64,000 nucleotides of DNA from Dasypus novemcinctus (Eukaryota; Chordata; Mammalia; Cingulata; Dasypodidae): contig NW_026688628.1 of the NCBI RefSeq assembly GCF_030445035.2, positions 3,782,001 through 3,846,000 on the forward strand, in the 5' to 3' direction. Below the pieces are notes generated by a model, which was not told the origin of the DNA, searched no databases, and saw nothing but the letters and a program-made list of their open reading frames with translations. Numbering within the stretch: the stretch's first letter is position 1; every line of letters starts with the position of its first letter. Below, piece by piece: positions 34,937 to 46,325 of the stretch. Position numbers and translations under genes: made by a program.

Positions 34937-36135
34937 ATGTTCTTTTCTACTACAATCATATTGTTATAATGTTTAGGTTGCAAAGTATATTATGCTTGAA
35001 GGTTCATTTGTAAATGTTTTGGGGAAAGGAACTCCTTTTCATGGCAGATCATTTGCTTTTGGCAGTTTTTTTTTTTTTTAATTTTTTTATTTTTTATTGA
35101 CTTTGTAATAATATTACATTAAAAATATATATGTGAGGTCCCATTCAACCCCACCCCCCCACCCCCCCTCTCCCCCCCCAACAACACTCGTTCCCATCAT
35201 CATGACACATCCATTGGATTTGGTAAGTACATCTTTGTGCACCTCTGCACCTCATATACATTGGTTCACATCATGGCCCATACTCTCCTCTATTCCATCA
35301 AGTAGGCCCTGTGAGGATTTACAATGTCTGGTGATTACCTCTGAAGCACCATCCAGGGCAGCTCCATGTCCCGAAGACGCCTCCACCTCTCATCTCTTCC
35401 TGCCTTTCCCCATACCCTTTGTCCATTATGTCCACTTTTCCCAATCCAATGCCACCTCTTCTATGTGGACACTGGATTGGTTGTGTCCATTGCACCTTTA
35501 TGTCAAGAGGAGGCTCAGATTCCACCTGGATGCTGGATGCAATCCTCCCATTTTCAGTTGTAATCACTCTAGGCTCCATGGTGTGGTGGTTTGGCAGTTT
35601 TTAATTCCAAAGATGGATTGCTTTTCTGGCAGGTCACTGTCCCTTTGTCTTTTTTATGAACATATTCCAAATCAATTATTTTTCACTGTCGACTATGAAT
35701 TTAGAATTGCTTTGCTTTGATTCTATAGGATGTTGTATCTTGGAAATAATTCAATTCTGTAGACTGAAGAGAATTCTTTCATGAGAAAGTCTCAAAGAGA
35801 ATGATCTATAATGTCTTAAGACCAGTGGAAATGAATGGTTTAAAAAGCAGTAGCTCCCTCTTAAATTTACATTTATTCTTTGAATCCAATTCTGTTAAGG
35901 TACAAATGTCTATTTATCCCTTCAAATCTGTCACTATTTGCTTTATATATTATGGGGCTCTGCCATTAGATGCATATATATATGATTATGTCTCTTTGTT
36001 GATTATGCCTCCCTGTTAATTGCCCCCTTTATCAGTATATAATGACTGTCTTTGCCCCTCTTAACAGTTGTTCATTTTAAGTCTGTTTTACAGGCAATTA
36101 GTTTGACAACTCCAGTGGTCTTTTGGTTACTATGA
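34937..36135 (-). mobile_element. L1 ORF2 antisense, split by a 3'UTR insertion
   Basis: From about 35860 to 36135 this is clearly antisense L1 ORF2 (ATTATGGGGCTCTGCCATTAGATGCATATA, then CAGTATATAATGACTGTCTTTGCCCCTC). The part 34937-35065 plus 35598-35860 is T-rich and probably the same L1, since the inserted element at 35066-35589 simply splits one GGCAGTTTTT site. Confidence 0.6.
35058..35597 (-). mobile_element. L1 3'UTR insertion, 0.5 kb, with TSD
   Basis: The insertion spans 35066-35589 in antisense with its tail complement on the left. It is flanked by TTTGGCAG followed by T-runs at 35058-35065 and 35590-35597. The reverse complement of the empty site is GGAATT/AAAAACTGCC, a textbook L1 endonuclease target. 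The body matches the first ~520 bp of the lineage 3'UTR with some small deletions. Confidence 0.9.
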
Positions 36136-36440
36136 GATCCAGGAGAACTTCTAGGAAAGTAAATGTCCATGAAGCCATTTTAAGTTCATGTTCCAACTTT
36201 AAGGTGATACGTCATGTGAGGTGGTGGTCTGTAGTAGGATGCATAAAACTGGTATTGGGGAGAGACTGTAGCTACCGATAATGAGAAGATTTGAGAGAGG
36301 ATCATGCAATGCATGGCTGCAGAGTGTGGAGACAAGATCACAGGAGGAGAAAAGTAAAGAATGGAAAGGGCAGTGTATTGGCCAGTTGAGATTTGAGGAG
36401 TATTGGAGAGAGTAACAGAGTGTCAGTACTGGAAACTCAG
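36136..36440. other. No gene seen
   Basis: Purine-rich unassigned sequence between L1 and a SINE; no frames or repeats recognised. Confidence 0.5.
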
Positions 36441-36848
36441 AAATCAGGGGGAAGCAGATTTAGCTCAACTGATAGAGTATCTGCCTACCACTTGGGAGGT
36501 CCAGGGTTCAAACACAGGGCCTCCTGGCCTGTGTGATGAGCTGGCCCATGTGCAGTGCTGATACATTCAAAGAGTGCTGTACCAAGCAGGGGTGTCCAGG
36601 GGAGCTCCATGCACAAAGAGTATACCCCTCAAGGAGAGCTGCCCCATACAAAAAAGGCACAGCCTGCCCAGGAGTGGTGCCACACACACCAAGGGCTGAT
36701 GCAGCAAGATGATGCAATAAAAAGTGACATGGATTCCCAGTGCCACTGACAAGAATGTAAGCCGACAAAGAACATACAGTGAATGGACACAGAGAGCAGA
36801 TAATGGGGGGGGTAGGGGTGAAAGGGGAAAGAAATAAAAAATGAGGGG
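36441..36848 (+). mobile_element. DAS-SINE 4, divergent subtype, sense
   Basis: The SINE spans 36451-36838 in sense. Its head reads GCAGATTTAGCTCAACTGATAGAG, much closer to a functional tRNA A-box than the GACTTGGCCCAGTGGTTAGGG head of the other copies. The B-box is GGGTTCAAAC. The body lacks CpG and is diverged. Flanks AAATCAGGGG (36441) and AAATGAGGGG (36839) agree at 9 of 10 bases. It probably belongs to an older DAS subfamily. Confidence 0.88.
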
Positions 36849-37073
36849 CCTACAGTCAACAGCAAGTGAGGGCAGTGGGTGATATCATCTGGTGACATGA
36901 GATTCAAACATTGGTCTGTGCCTCTGTTTAGGAAATAGGAAAGAATAATTACCTGAAAAGAGCAAGTTGGATAACCCCCCACTCTAGGCCAGAGGTAAGG
37001 GGTGTAAGCAGAAACTGCAGCCATCCTTGTGGTGGATGCTTGGACCATAGGGAGAGTTGGGTTTCCCATACAG

Positions 37074-37300
37074 CAGGCTTTTCCACTCTCAGCACTGTTG
37101 GCACCCTGGACTAGAAAATTCCTGATTGTGGGGCATGCGCAGAGTGCTTTAGGTGTTTACTGGCATCCCTGACCTCTGTCTACCCACTAGATGCCAGTAG
37201 TATCTCCTCCCACCAGCCCAGCATTATGTCAACTAAAAGTGCCTCCACAAATGGCTAAATGGCCCTGGGGGGGGGGGCAAAAATCGTTGAGAACGACTAC
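37074..37300 (-). mobile_element. MER20 DNA transposon
   Basis: A hAT-Charlie non-autonomous element in reverse orientation: GACCTCTGTCTACCCACTAGATGCCAGTAG, AAGTGCCTCCACAAATGGCTAAATGGCCCTGGGGG and the terminal GTTGAGAACGACTAC. It is near full length for MER20 (about 220 bp). MER20 is eutherian-wide, so the locus is at least that old. Confidence 0.9.
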
Positions 37301-38170
37301 CTTAGAACACTATGGTGATGGAACTTTCAAAGGAGCAGTTGAAGATAAAGCATATTTTGCTGTTGATGTACCACAAATCCAGAGGACTCCAATCTGTGCC
37401 ATGATATGAACAGTGTTTGGAAACACTATGTTAAGACTGCAGTCATTGGGAGAATGAGAAAGACAGAGCAAAACCCAGGAAGTGAGGAACAAAGGAATTG
37501 AGAATAAAGGAATATCAGAATACTAAGCTCATGTGGTTCTGACATGCAGATTGCTGCCACTCCTTCGTTATCAAAAAGTCTGGGCCAAGAGCCTGGCAGA
37601 GGTCAGACTACAGTTATAGGCCAAGTACAAGCAGGTTTCCAAATAAAGAAAAGAACTGGTCAGAACATTACATCAAGAGAAATATATGTCATAGCAAGCA
37701 GAATGAGTTAACTCTGACCTGAAAATGTCTGTTTTTATTTACAGCATTTGAAAGCAGACAATTCAGTCAATATTCTCTGATTTCAGAGAACTGCCTATAC
37801 AATTCCTGTTAATGAGATATTGACTAAGGGAGACAAATTTAATGTAATCAGGGAAAGTACACTGAAAGGTCATTTGCACCAAACAGAGAAGTGAGAAAGA
37901 GCACAATTTGAAATAGAGGTTGATGAAAAATATAGCAGTTTTAGAGTGAAAACTGATAGTAATAATAAAATGTATATGTGTAATGAACTCTTGAGTGACC
38001 AAAATAATGGAGAAAGAACCACAGATTACCCAATTTAATCATAACAGATTAATGCAATATATACTTAAATTCTGCACAAAATTTAACTCAAAGGATCATT
38101 GAGCTAAACATGAAACAAAAACATAAAATGCAAGAAAATACATGAAATAACTAGGTGAAACATGATTGGA
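37301..38170. other. No gene seen; AT-rich
   Basis: Unassigned AT-rich sequence. The longest frame is 79 codons on the minus strand, hydrophobic by composition only. Confidence 0.5.
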
Positions 38171-38640
38171 AATATGCATTTTTTTGGCTTTTTGTTAATT
38201 TAAATTTTTAACTAGATAAGTAGGTTGTCAGAAAAATCATGTAACAAATACAGTCTTCCCTTATACCCCCTCTATTATTAGCACATTGCATTAGTGTGGT
38301 GCTTTGTTACAATTGATAGAAGAGTATTATAACTGTAGTATTAACAATAGTCCATATTTTATATTAGAGTGTATTTTTTTTCCAGTATATCACCCTCTTA
38401 TTAACACCTTGCATTTGGGTGTATATGTATATGCCGCATTTTGTTTATCCATATATTGGTTGATAAACAGTTGGTTGATAGCATCTTCTGGCAATTGTGA
38501 ACACACTAGTGTGAACATATCGGTAAGAGTCCCTGCTTTCAATACTGTTGCATATATGCCTATTGGAGGGATTGCTGAGTCATATTGTAACTCTGTACTT
38601 AAAAACTGATAAGCACCAGACACTAAGAGATTCATTTGTT
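38171..38640 (-). mobile_element. Old L1 3' end, antisense
   Basis: GCCGCATTTTGTTTATCCATATATTGGTTGATAA is the degraded antisense ORF2 end. The preceding part has the lineage UTR trace (TGTAACAAATACAGTCTTCCCTTATACCCCC, GCACATTGCATTAGTGTGG). Strongly diverged. Confidence 0.65.
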
Positions 38641-38825
38641 TCCCTCCCCCCGCAACACCCTCCACTGGGCTCAGTGAAAGTAGTTGCTTTTTGTGAGCAA
38701 TCTCAGTAAGTATTCTATTGATTGGTGAACTCTGTTTTAAAGGATATAAATTGTAGGTCATTTGTAAATGGCATGTCTAGGTAACAATTACAGTGTCCAT
38801 TTATCCACTATAATCTTAGGTAGTA

Positions 38826-39215
38826 TAGCAGTTTGATATTGTTTATGAATTCCAAAAATAGATATTGGATTATGTTTGTGAACTTGTCTGTTTCTCTGGG
38901 CATATTAGATTGGATTGGATTCAGAGGTTTTACTGTTACTTAAGTAATAATTAAGGCTTTGATTGTCAGTACAACATTGATTCCCACCCTCTTGGTGGGT
39001 AGGGACTCACAGAGAAAATGACAAGGCAGAAGGGAAAGTTGGAGTTTTGAGCTGGACCCTGGGAAGTAAGCACACAGAGGAGTAGAGCAGCTGAGCCCAG
39101 AGAGAAATGAGCCCAGGAAGAGAGGAACCCAGGAAGCCTGAACCCTGGCAGATATCAGCAGCCTTCTTGCTCCAACACATGGGAATAGACTTTGGTGAGA
39201 GAAGTAACTTATGCT
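38826..39215 (+). mobile_element. LTR fragment, sense
   Basis: It starts with TAGCAGTTTGATATTGTTTATGAATTCC and carries the CCCACCCTCTTGGTGGGTAGGG box, then a purine-rich AGAGAGAAATGAGCCCAGG.. block, and ends near AGTAACTTATGC. Its first ~180 bp match 7212-7395 in reverse. The end with a polyadenylation signal is missing, so it is truncated. I cannot name the family. Confidence 0.55.
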
Positions 39216-39856
39216 GACAATTCCTAAAATGCTCAGTCAGTACCACCTATATTCTCCCATTGAGGAAGCTGACACAACAGGATGAAGAGGTTTCAAAATC
39301 AGTGGAACTAACATCTGAATCCTAAAATTATCTCCTAGTATTTGGTTTAATGTTGTAGAAATTCCTGAACAAATGCAATGTCAGAAGGTCCGGGAAGGCA
39401 TGCAAGGACAGAATCTTAAGCACCAGGGCTCCCTGAAGGACCCTTTCCAATTTGAAATACTGATTCTTCTCCCAGCATTTATTTTTAGGCCAGTAAAAAG
39501 AATTTATTGGGAGATTGGGGGAAAGAACAGAACTTGCTGAGAAATGGGAGAGAAGGACAGAAACACATCAAGCTTTGGTGTGGGCTCCTCTAGGAAGAGA
39601 GCCTCCTGGACTTTTGAGGAAGCCTGCCCTCTCCTTCTCCATGGGGCTGAGTAGCTGCACACTGAGGAGCACCACACACCCATGAAGAAATGGAAGCCCT
39701 TGTAATCCTGTCACTTCTGCATGTGAAAACTCACCTATATGTGCACCTGGCTGCCTGCCCAGAGAGCACAGAAACATCCTTGGGCTCAGGGTCTCCTGTA
39801 CCACTATGAGGAGCAACTCGAAGTGATGCATTCAGGAGGCACTGAGGAGCAAACTG
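39216..39856. other. No gene recognised
   Basis: Unassigned sequence with one 87-codon frame (minus, 39831-39568) lacking any domain. Confidence 0.45.
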
Positions 39857-40015
39857 AAACCTGACTGCTTGGATTCAAGTCCCAGCTCCTACACCCACTA
39901 GCCATGTGACCTTGAATGACTTACAACTCCTGTGCCTCAATTTCCTCATCCACAAAGTGACAAGAGTAGAGTAAGCACACAGTAAATGATGGATAGCTAC
40001 TATTGTTGTTGCTGT
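39857..40015 (-). mobile_element. MIR SINE, antisense
   Basis: ACTAGCCATGTGACCTTGAATGACTTACAACTCCTGTGCCTCAATTTCCTCATC is the reverse complement of the MIR core, followed by AGTAAATGATGGATAGCTACTATT from its 5' part. Confidence 0.9.
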
Positions 40016-40569
40016 TGTTCAGAAAGTTTTGTCCAATCCAGGGCACTTCTCCTTCTCACAATGTCCTTACATTGCAGTGTGTATGAGAGTATTCTCCTCC
40101 TTCACTCCAATTATAAAACTATGGTTTCAACCAAGCTCATAAAAATAAAAATAAGAAACTAGACTTCTCAAGCCAAAGGACTTACATTAACTATTTCCTA
40201 ACATGACGATAGGAGCAAAAACCAATAAGATCTCACAGAATTCACTCATGAATAGGAGGAAACTAATTTAAATAAGAAGTTTAAATGAACTCATTTCCAC
40301 AAAAAAAAGTATTCTTATTGTTTGACATAAGCATGGTAAACATTCTCCCAACTATGAGATAGGCATGGGTTTCACTTTTTAAAGATATAATTTATGCATT
40401 TCCACTGATTAGTTTCATAATATTTCAGATTAGTTTTACTGTCAAAAAACATCCCATTTAAAATATCAATTCAACTTTTAAATCATTACGGAACAAAGTA
40501 TCATTGATTTAAATATACATTCATGATTTAGGGATAACATTTTCACCAATTTTTTTAGAGACAGAGAAT
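40016..40569. other. No gene seen; AT-rich
   Basis: AT-rich intergenic sequence; nothing recognised. Confidence 0.5.
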
Positions 40570-40680
40570 ATTAGCAATAGGGATAGCTAATATTTATTAC
40601 ACACCAATTAAGTATTTAAGAAGCTAGATGCTATTTTTATATGCTAGCTCATCCTTTTAATCCTTTGATGGGGGTTGTTA
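40570..40680 (+). mobile_element. MIR SINE 5' part, sense
   Basis: GATAGCTAATATTTATTACACACCAATTAAGTATTT followed by TATGCTAGCTCATCCTTTTAATCCTTTGATGGG matches the first half of MIR; the core is missing. Confidence 0.75.
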
Positions 40681-41471
40681 GAGAAAAAATGGAGCTCACT
40701 GAGACATGGAGACTGACAGGATTGCCGGAAGGAAGTTGATTGGGAAGCTCTCCCAATGGAGGGGACTGGAGAGAGACTTCAGTCCACATTTGGCAGAGGG
40801 TGTCATGAATCTATGCAGTCCATCTATAGGCAGGAACATGCTTAGCCAATGGCAGGGGTGGGGCTTGGGTAAGACCAAGGGCCAATAGGGATGGCCAGGG
40901 GGGTGGTCTGCTAGTGGTAGTGAATTCTAGGAGTGTGGGAGGGGTTGGTGGTGTCACATGGCTCCTTTGTCTATTCTGGTGGGTAAATGAACTGTATCTG
41001 AACACGTAGGCTCTGGATGGGGCTGTTCTAGGTCAAAGGAATTCAAGTCACTGTTAGCCATTGTAAACAGTGTGATCAGTTCATTATTAAACACCTTGAA
41101 AGGGAGAAACTTCTAACAGGTTCAGGCCCCTTTTATACAAAAATTTCAGCCTTGAGGTGGATTATTAAATGCTTCTGAGTGCTGATGGATAGCACCCATG
41201 TGAGGTTTTTAGCTCAAAAACATAGAGGACTGTACTTCTCAAACTTTAGTATGCATGTGAATCATGTAGGGGTCCCTGAAGTAATGTGCGGGGCTCAAGC
41301 CACGTTGTGAGGGAGGATCAATGTGTGCAGAGAGGTGGGGGTGTGGTCAAACATGTCTGTACCTGCAGGTAAGCAGAAAGGAACTGATATTTTGATAAGA
41401 AGGAACTCTAAGAACATTCTCTTCAAAGGACTTCGTGCCTGATAGCCCCTGCTCTGAGAACAATGACCTAG
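40681..41471. other. Mostly unassigned; MER5A-like remnant near 41237-41300
   Basis: CTTCTCAAACTTTAGTATGCATGTGAATCATGTAGGGG resembles one end of MER5A, a hAT-Charlie DNA transposon. The rest (40681-41236 and 41301-41471) shows no gene or repeat I can name. Confidence 0.45.
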
Positions 41472-41917
41472 TTAACTGCTTTATTATTTTTTAAAGATTT
41501 ATTTATTTTATTTTATTTCTCTCCCCTTCCCCCCCACCCCAGTTGTCTGTTCTCTAAGTCTATTTGCTTCCTGTTCTTCTTTGTCCACTTCCATTGTTGT
41601 CAGCAGCATGGGAATCTGTGTTTCTTTTTGTTCTGTCATCTTGTTGTGTCAGCTCTCTGTGTGTGCAGTGCAATTCCTGGGCAGGCTGAACTTTCTTTTG
41701 CACTGGGCAGCTCTCCTTACAGGGTGCACTCCTTGCATGTGGGGCTCCCCTATGCGGGGACACCCCTGTGTGCCACGGCACTCCTTGCACATATCACCAC
41801 TGCACGTGGGCCAGCTCCATATGGGTCAAGGAGGCCCAGGGTTTGAACCGCGGGCCTCCCATGTGGTAGATGGATGCCCTAACCACTGGACCAAGTCTGC
41901 TTCCCTTAACTGCTTTA
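41472..41917 (-). mobile_element. DAS-SINE 5, antisense, with perfect TSD
   Basis: The SINE spans 41484-41905 and is flanked by perfect 12 bp repeats TTAACTGCTTTA at 41472-41483 and 41906-41917. The head at the right end contains the B-box complement GGTTTGAACCG and CTAACCACTGGACCAAGTC. The tail complement on the left is a T/A-rich simple repeat plus a CCCTTCCCCCCCACCCC tract. Confidence 0.95.
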
Positions 41918-43199
41918 AATAGAGCTTGTGGTGCCAGCTCAGGGCCTTGGCTTTGCCATCAGCTAGCCCTGGCCCACCTGATCCCCTCTAATCTTGTCTT
42001 TGTCTCTATGTATCTTTCTTCAGCTCCTGTCACCTCCCCTCAGGTTCTCAGTTAACCTGGGCAGGTTGCAGCAAATCACCTGGGGAACATTCCTATTATG
42101 ATTCAAAAGTCTGGGGTGAGGTGTTTCTACAATCTCTCAGAACTTGGTGAGGCTTCTGGTCTATGGAACACATTTTGAACAAGGATCAACTGGTTGTAAT
42201 AGGGCACAAGTCATATGTGCGAAAAATCTTTTTAAAAATTCAAATTTTAAATATTAAGAATTTCTCAAAAAATCACAGGATTAGAATTAGAAATATTCAT
42301 ATTTCTTGTTGGGATTCTGAAATATATAACACCATAGAACTATTTCATAGCACCCTCTTGTTTCCTTTATCAGTTCAAATTTAGAATCCAATTTCTTGCT
42401 GTTTTCCTGAGGGTGGGGTGTGTCCCCTAAAGCCCCTGATTTTTATCAAGGCTGAAAGGCCAAGTACATGCTGCCATACCCTCATACAGGGCCCTTCTCT
42501 TCTCTCACGCATGCATAACAGCTCACTTTTAAAGTTCTAGAGATTAGACAACTGGCAGAGTCAGGCTGTATCTAAGGAGCTGGGCCTAGAAGTTCTCCCA
42601 GATGAAAGGCAAGCTCTACAACAAAACAGTACCTTACCAAAAGGCAAGAATAAAACCACTGGCTTCCATCCCTGACCTTAGGTGACACACTCCCAGCAAT
42701 AAGATGATAACATTTGTTTGTACAATATTTTGCATGATAGTTTGGTTCAACTTTGCCAGTGCCAGGTTCAATTTACTTTAAAAGGCCACTGGCTAAACAA
42801 AGCAAGTTTACTGAAGGACCTGTGGTCCACCTGGGCCCCTCACCCCCATTCTTTTTGCTAACAGCAACACCTAACTACCAAACCAATACATAGTTGAGAG
42901 CATTCCAACTTATTGTAAAGGGTCAGTTAAAAATTTACACCTGCCCTTTTGTCTTTCCTCAGAGTCTTTCAAAGCTACTCTCCAGTCACCAGCAGAACAA
43001 GCCTTTCACCCAGGAAAGAGATAAAACAGTCTCTGATTCTGCAAGCTACAAATTCTGAGACCTCTATTTAAAAGATGTTGGTGCATTACATTATTCCCAA
43101 GGATTGTTCATTTGTGCACTCACATCAGCTGTTGATGGCCTACCTGTGAGTTGGAACATAGGGGCACTTTTTTTTTTAAGGTTAAGGTAGGTATTCATC
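41918..43199. other. No gene recognised
   Basis: About 1.3 kb of mixed composition. Short frames only. No CpG cluster, splice-flanked frame or repeat that I can name. Confidence 0.45.
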
Positions 43200-43560
43200 A
43201 CAATTCATTTGAAGATTCCTCTTTAGATGTGGCAAAATGGAGTCAGGCTGGCCCTTAAGCCACAAGACTGGAGTCCTTACAAGCAAAGGAAACTCAGACA
43301 CAGAAAATCAGTAGAAGCCCCAAATCAGGGAAGCCAGAAGTCACAAAAGAGAAAAGGTGGAACCATGTGATAGAGGCAGAGATTCCAGATAAGGAACCCC
43401 ACATACTGCAGCAAGCAGCAGCAGAATATTGCAATGTCAGGGAGAAGGTGTGTTCTGTTGAGATCTTTATTTTGGAATTCTAGCTTCCAAACCTGAGGCA
43501 ATAAGTTTCCAATCCTTAAAACAACCAGCTTTGAAGTATTTATAGTATCAGCCTTGGCGT
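43200..43560 (+). mobile_element. Degraded MaLR/MLT1-like LTR, sense
   Basis: ACTGGAGTCCTTACAAGCAAAGGAAACTCAGACACAG, GAACCATGTGATAGAGGCAGAGATT and CTTCCAAACCTGAGGCAATAAGTTTCC follow the order of MLT1-type LTRs. Termini are lost. It is more degraded than the LTRs at 28.7-31 kb. Confidence 0.6.
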
Positions 43561-43699
43561 ATTTGATACCAGCAAGTGCTGTGCCTTTGCTACAGATACC
43601 TAAAACTGTGGAAGTTATTTAGGAATTCAGTAATTGATAGATCCTGAATTTTTCACAAGTCGTGGGTTTATAGAACCATCATGAATAAAAGAAAGGATT

Positions 43700-45330
43700 C
43701 CCCATTCTGTGTTCCCTTATTCTAATTATTTCATATTAGTGAGATCATATAAGAGTTGTCCACCTGTTTCTGGCTTAATTCTCTCAACATGCTGTCTTCA
43801 AGTTTCTCTCTACTGTCACATGAATCAGGACTCCTTTTTCTTTTTATGATGGAATAATAGTCCATTTGATGTTTTCTTTTTTTTTATTTGTTTCTCTCTC
43901 CTTCCCCCCCCCCCCCAGTTGTCTGTTCTCTGTGTCTATTTGCTGCATGTTCTTCGTCTGCTTCTGTTGTTGTCAGTGGCATGGGAATCTGTGTCTCTTT
44001 TTGTTGTGTCATCTTGCTGCATCAGTTCTCCATGTGTGTGCAGTGCCATTTCTGAGCAGGCTGCACTTTCTTTCATGCTGGGCAGCTCTCCTTACAGGGC
44101 ACACTCCTTGCACATGGGGTGCACTCCTTGTGCATGGGGCTCCCCTACATGGGGGGGTACCCCTGCATGGCAGGGCACTGCATGTGGGCCAGCTCCACAT
44201 GGGTCAAGGAGGCCCAGGGTTTGAAATGCTGACCTCCCATGTGGTAGTCAGACACCCTATCCATTGGGCCAAGTCTGCTTCCCTATATTCAACTTCTTTA
44301 GGAACTGCCAAGCAGTCCTCCACAGTGACTGTACCACTCTGTATTCCCACTGATGAATAAGTGTTCCTATCTCCACATCCTCTCCATGACATTAGTTCTC
44401 TGTCTTTTTAATACTGGCCATTCTGAACGGTGTGAAATGAAACCTTATTGTAGGTTTGAGTAGCATTTTCTTAATTATTAGTGGTGTTGAGCATTTTTTC
44501 ATGTGGGTTTTTTTTTTGCCATTTGTATTTCTTCTTTGGACACATGTCAATTCAAATCTTTTGCCCATTTTTTAATTGGGTCATTTGTCTTTTAATTGTT
44601 GAGTTGTAACCTCTCTTTATATATCCTGGAGATTAAATGCTTATCAGACATAAGATTTCCAAATATTTTCTCCCATTAAGTCAGATGCCTTTTCACCCTT
44701 TTGACAAAGTTCTTTGAGGTGCAAAAGTATTCAATGTTGAGGAGGTCCTACTTATCTATGATTTCTTTTGTTGTGTGTGCTTTGGATGTAAGGTCCAAGA
44801 AACTACCACTGATCACTAGGTCTTGAAGATGTTTCCTTACATTTTCTTCTAGTAGTTTTATTGTCCTGTCTTTTATATTTAGGTCATTAATCCATTTTGA
44901 GTTGATTCTTGTATAGGGGAGTGAGATAGGGTTCCTCTTTCATTCTTTTGATTATAGATTTCCAGTTCTCCCAACACCATTTGTTGCTGAGATTGTTTTG
45001 TTTCATTAACATGGATTTGGTAGGTTTGTCAAAAACCATTTGGCCATAGAGACGATGGTTTATTTCTGGACTTTCAATTCTCTTCCACTGATTGATATGT
45101 CTACCTGTATGCCAGTATCATGCTGTTTGACAACTGTAGCTTTGTAATGTTTCAAGGTCAGGCAGAGTAATTCCTCCCTGTCTCTCTTCTTTTTTAGAAT
45201 GCTTTTGGTTTCTCACATATACTTTCCCTTCCAATTGAATTAGATAATTGCCTTTTCTAGTTCTGTAAAGTAGGCTGTTGGAATGTTGATTGGTATTGAA
45301 TGAACAATGGACTAAAATAGACTCATTATT
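43700..45330 (-). mobile_element. Inverted 5' part of an L1 insertion (ORF2), with DAS-SINE
   Basis: 43700-43867 and 44284-45330 are antisense L1 ORF2, running on the plus strand from just past the ORF2 stop back toward the reverse transcriptase (TATTCAACTTCTTTAGGAACTGCC, TTTTGAGTTGATTCTTGTATAGGGG, CATGCTGTTTGACAACTGTAGC). It is followed directly by a sense L1 3'UTR with a tail (45331-45750). Together the two form one inverted insertion. A SINE at 43872-44283 replaces about 190 bp of the ORF2 sequence. Confidence 0.75.
43872..44283 (-). mobile_element. DAS-SINE 6, antisense, at a deleted target
   Basis: The SINE has its tail complement on the left (T-run and 12 C) and its head on the right ending GGGCCAAGTCTGCTTCCC. 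The B-box is damaged (GGTTTGAAATGC). No target-site duplication is seen. The flanking L1 parts, compared with 51460-51680, lack about 190 bp between TAGTCCATT and TATATTCAAC. Confidence 0.85.
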
Positions 45331-45750
45331 ATTCTCACAATTGAAGAGCTCTTTTCATTGATGTAAAGGCAGTGGCCACCAAAGGTTCTGGAGATGGGAG
45401 AGGGAAGAATAGGTGGAATTTGGGGGCATTTTTGGGACATTGATATTGTCCTACATGGCATTGCAGTGATGAATACAGGCCATTGTATATTTTGTCATAA
45501 CCTACAAAATTATGCAGGACAAAGTGTAAGCTATATTGTAAACTTTAGTACATGGTTAGCAGCAATTCTTCAGTATGAGTTCATCAACTTTAACAAATGT
45601 ACCACACTAGTGAAGGATGCTGTTAATGTGGGAAAATATGGGAGGTGAACAGAGTGGGGCATATTGGAATTCCTTATATTTTTATGTAACATTCATGTAA
45701 TCTAAAGCTTCTTTAAAAATTAAAAAAAAATTATTAAAAAAATAGTCCCT
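45331..45750 (+). mobile_element. Sense L1 3'UTR with tail (3' part of inverted insertion)
   Basis: GGTTCTGGAGATGGGAGAGGG...GGGGGCATTTTTGGGACATTG is the sense form of the older lineage 3'UTR (compare 5255-5930, antisense). It ends TATTTTTATGTAACATTC..TTAAAAAAAAATTATTAAAAAAATAG at 45690-45746. An 84-codon frame here is UTR, not a gene. Confidence 0.85.
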
Positions 45751-46325
45751 GTGCATAAAAAATGTTTCAGATTTCTGTGGAATTAGGGACATCTCACTAA
45801 CAGAATAATTGAATAATGTTGACAATGACCTGAACTGAGTCTGAAAACACCGCTAAGATATACTGAAGACGGCTGTGTTTTGTCATGTGACAATGAATAT
45901 GGGGAAGTAGGTCAAAACTTTTTCTCCTTTCTTCTCTGTTCACATAGTCATTTTACCATGTAACACTCTTTATCCAAAATCTATGCTAATCAGCACTGCT
46001 TCTGAAACACAATTGGTTCCATCTGAGTCAGGGCTTCAGTATGGCTTATGGCTCCTTGGTTTTATGGCTGCACATGTGACAATCTGAGGCAGTGTAGTAA
46101 AACAGGGAATTGATAGTGGATCTGGAACCTGGAAGAAAGCCATTACCATTAAACACGTGTCCTTCGGTGCCCCCAAAATGACTGCTGGAAGACCCTTGCT
46201 AGAAACTCCCATTCAGAATGAGATTTCCTCTGGAAGCCAGGAGAAGCCCCAGATATTCACCTCTTTGGCTGACTAATACAGCGGGTATGTGCATGCTTAA
46301 AGAAAGTACCAAGAAGGACCGTGAG
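45751..46325. other. No gene seen
   Basis: Unassigned. CCTCTTTGGCTGACTAATACAG (46260-46281) may be a leftover repeat end, but I could not place it. Confidence 0.4.
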
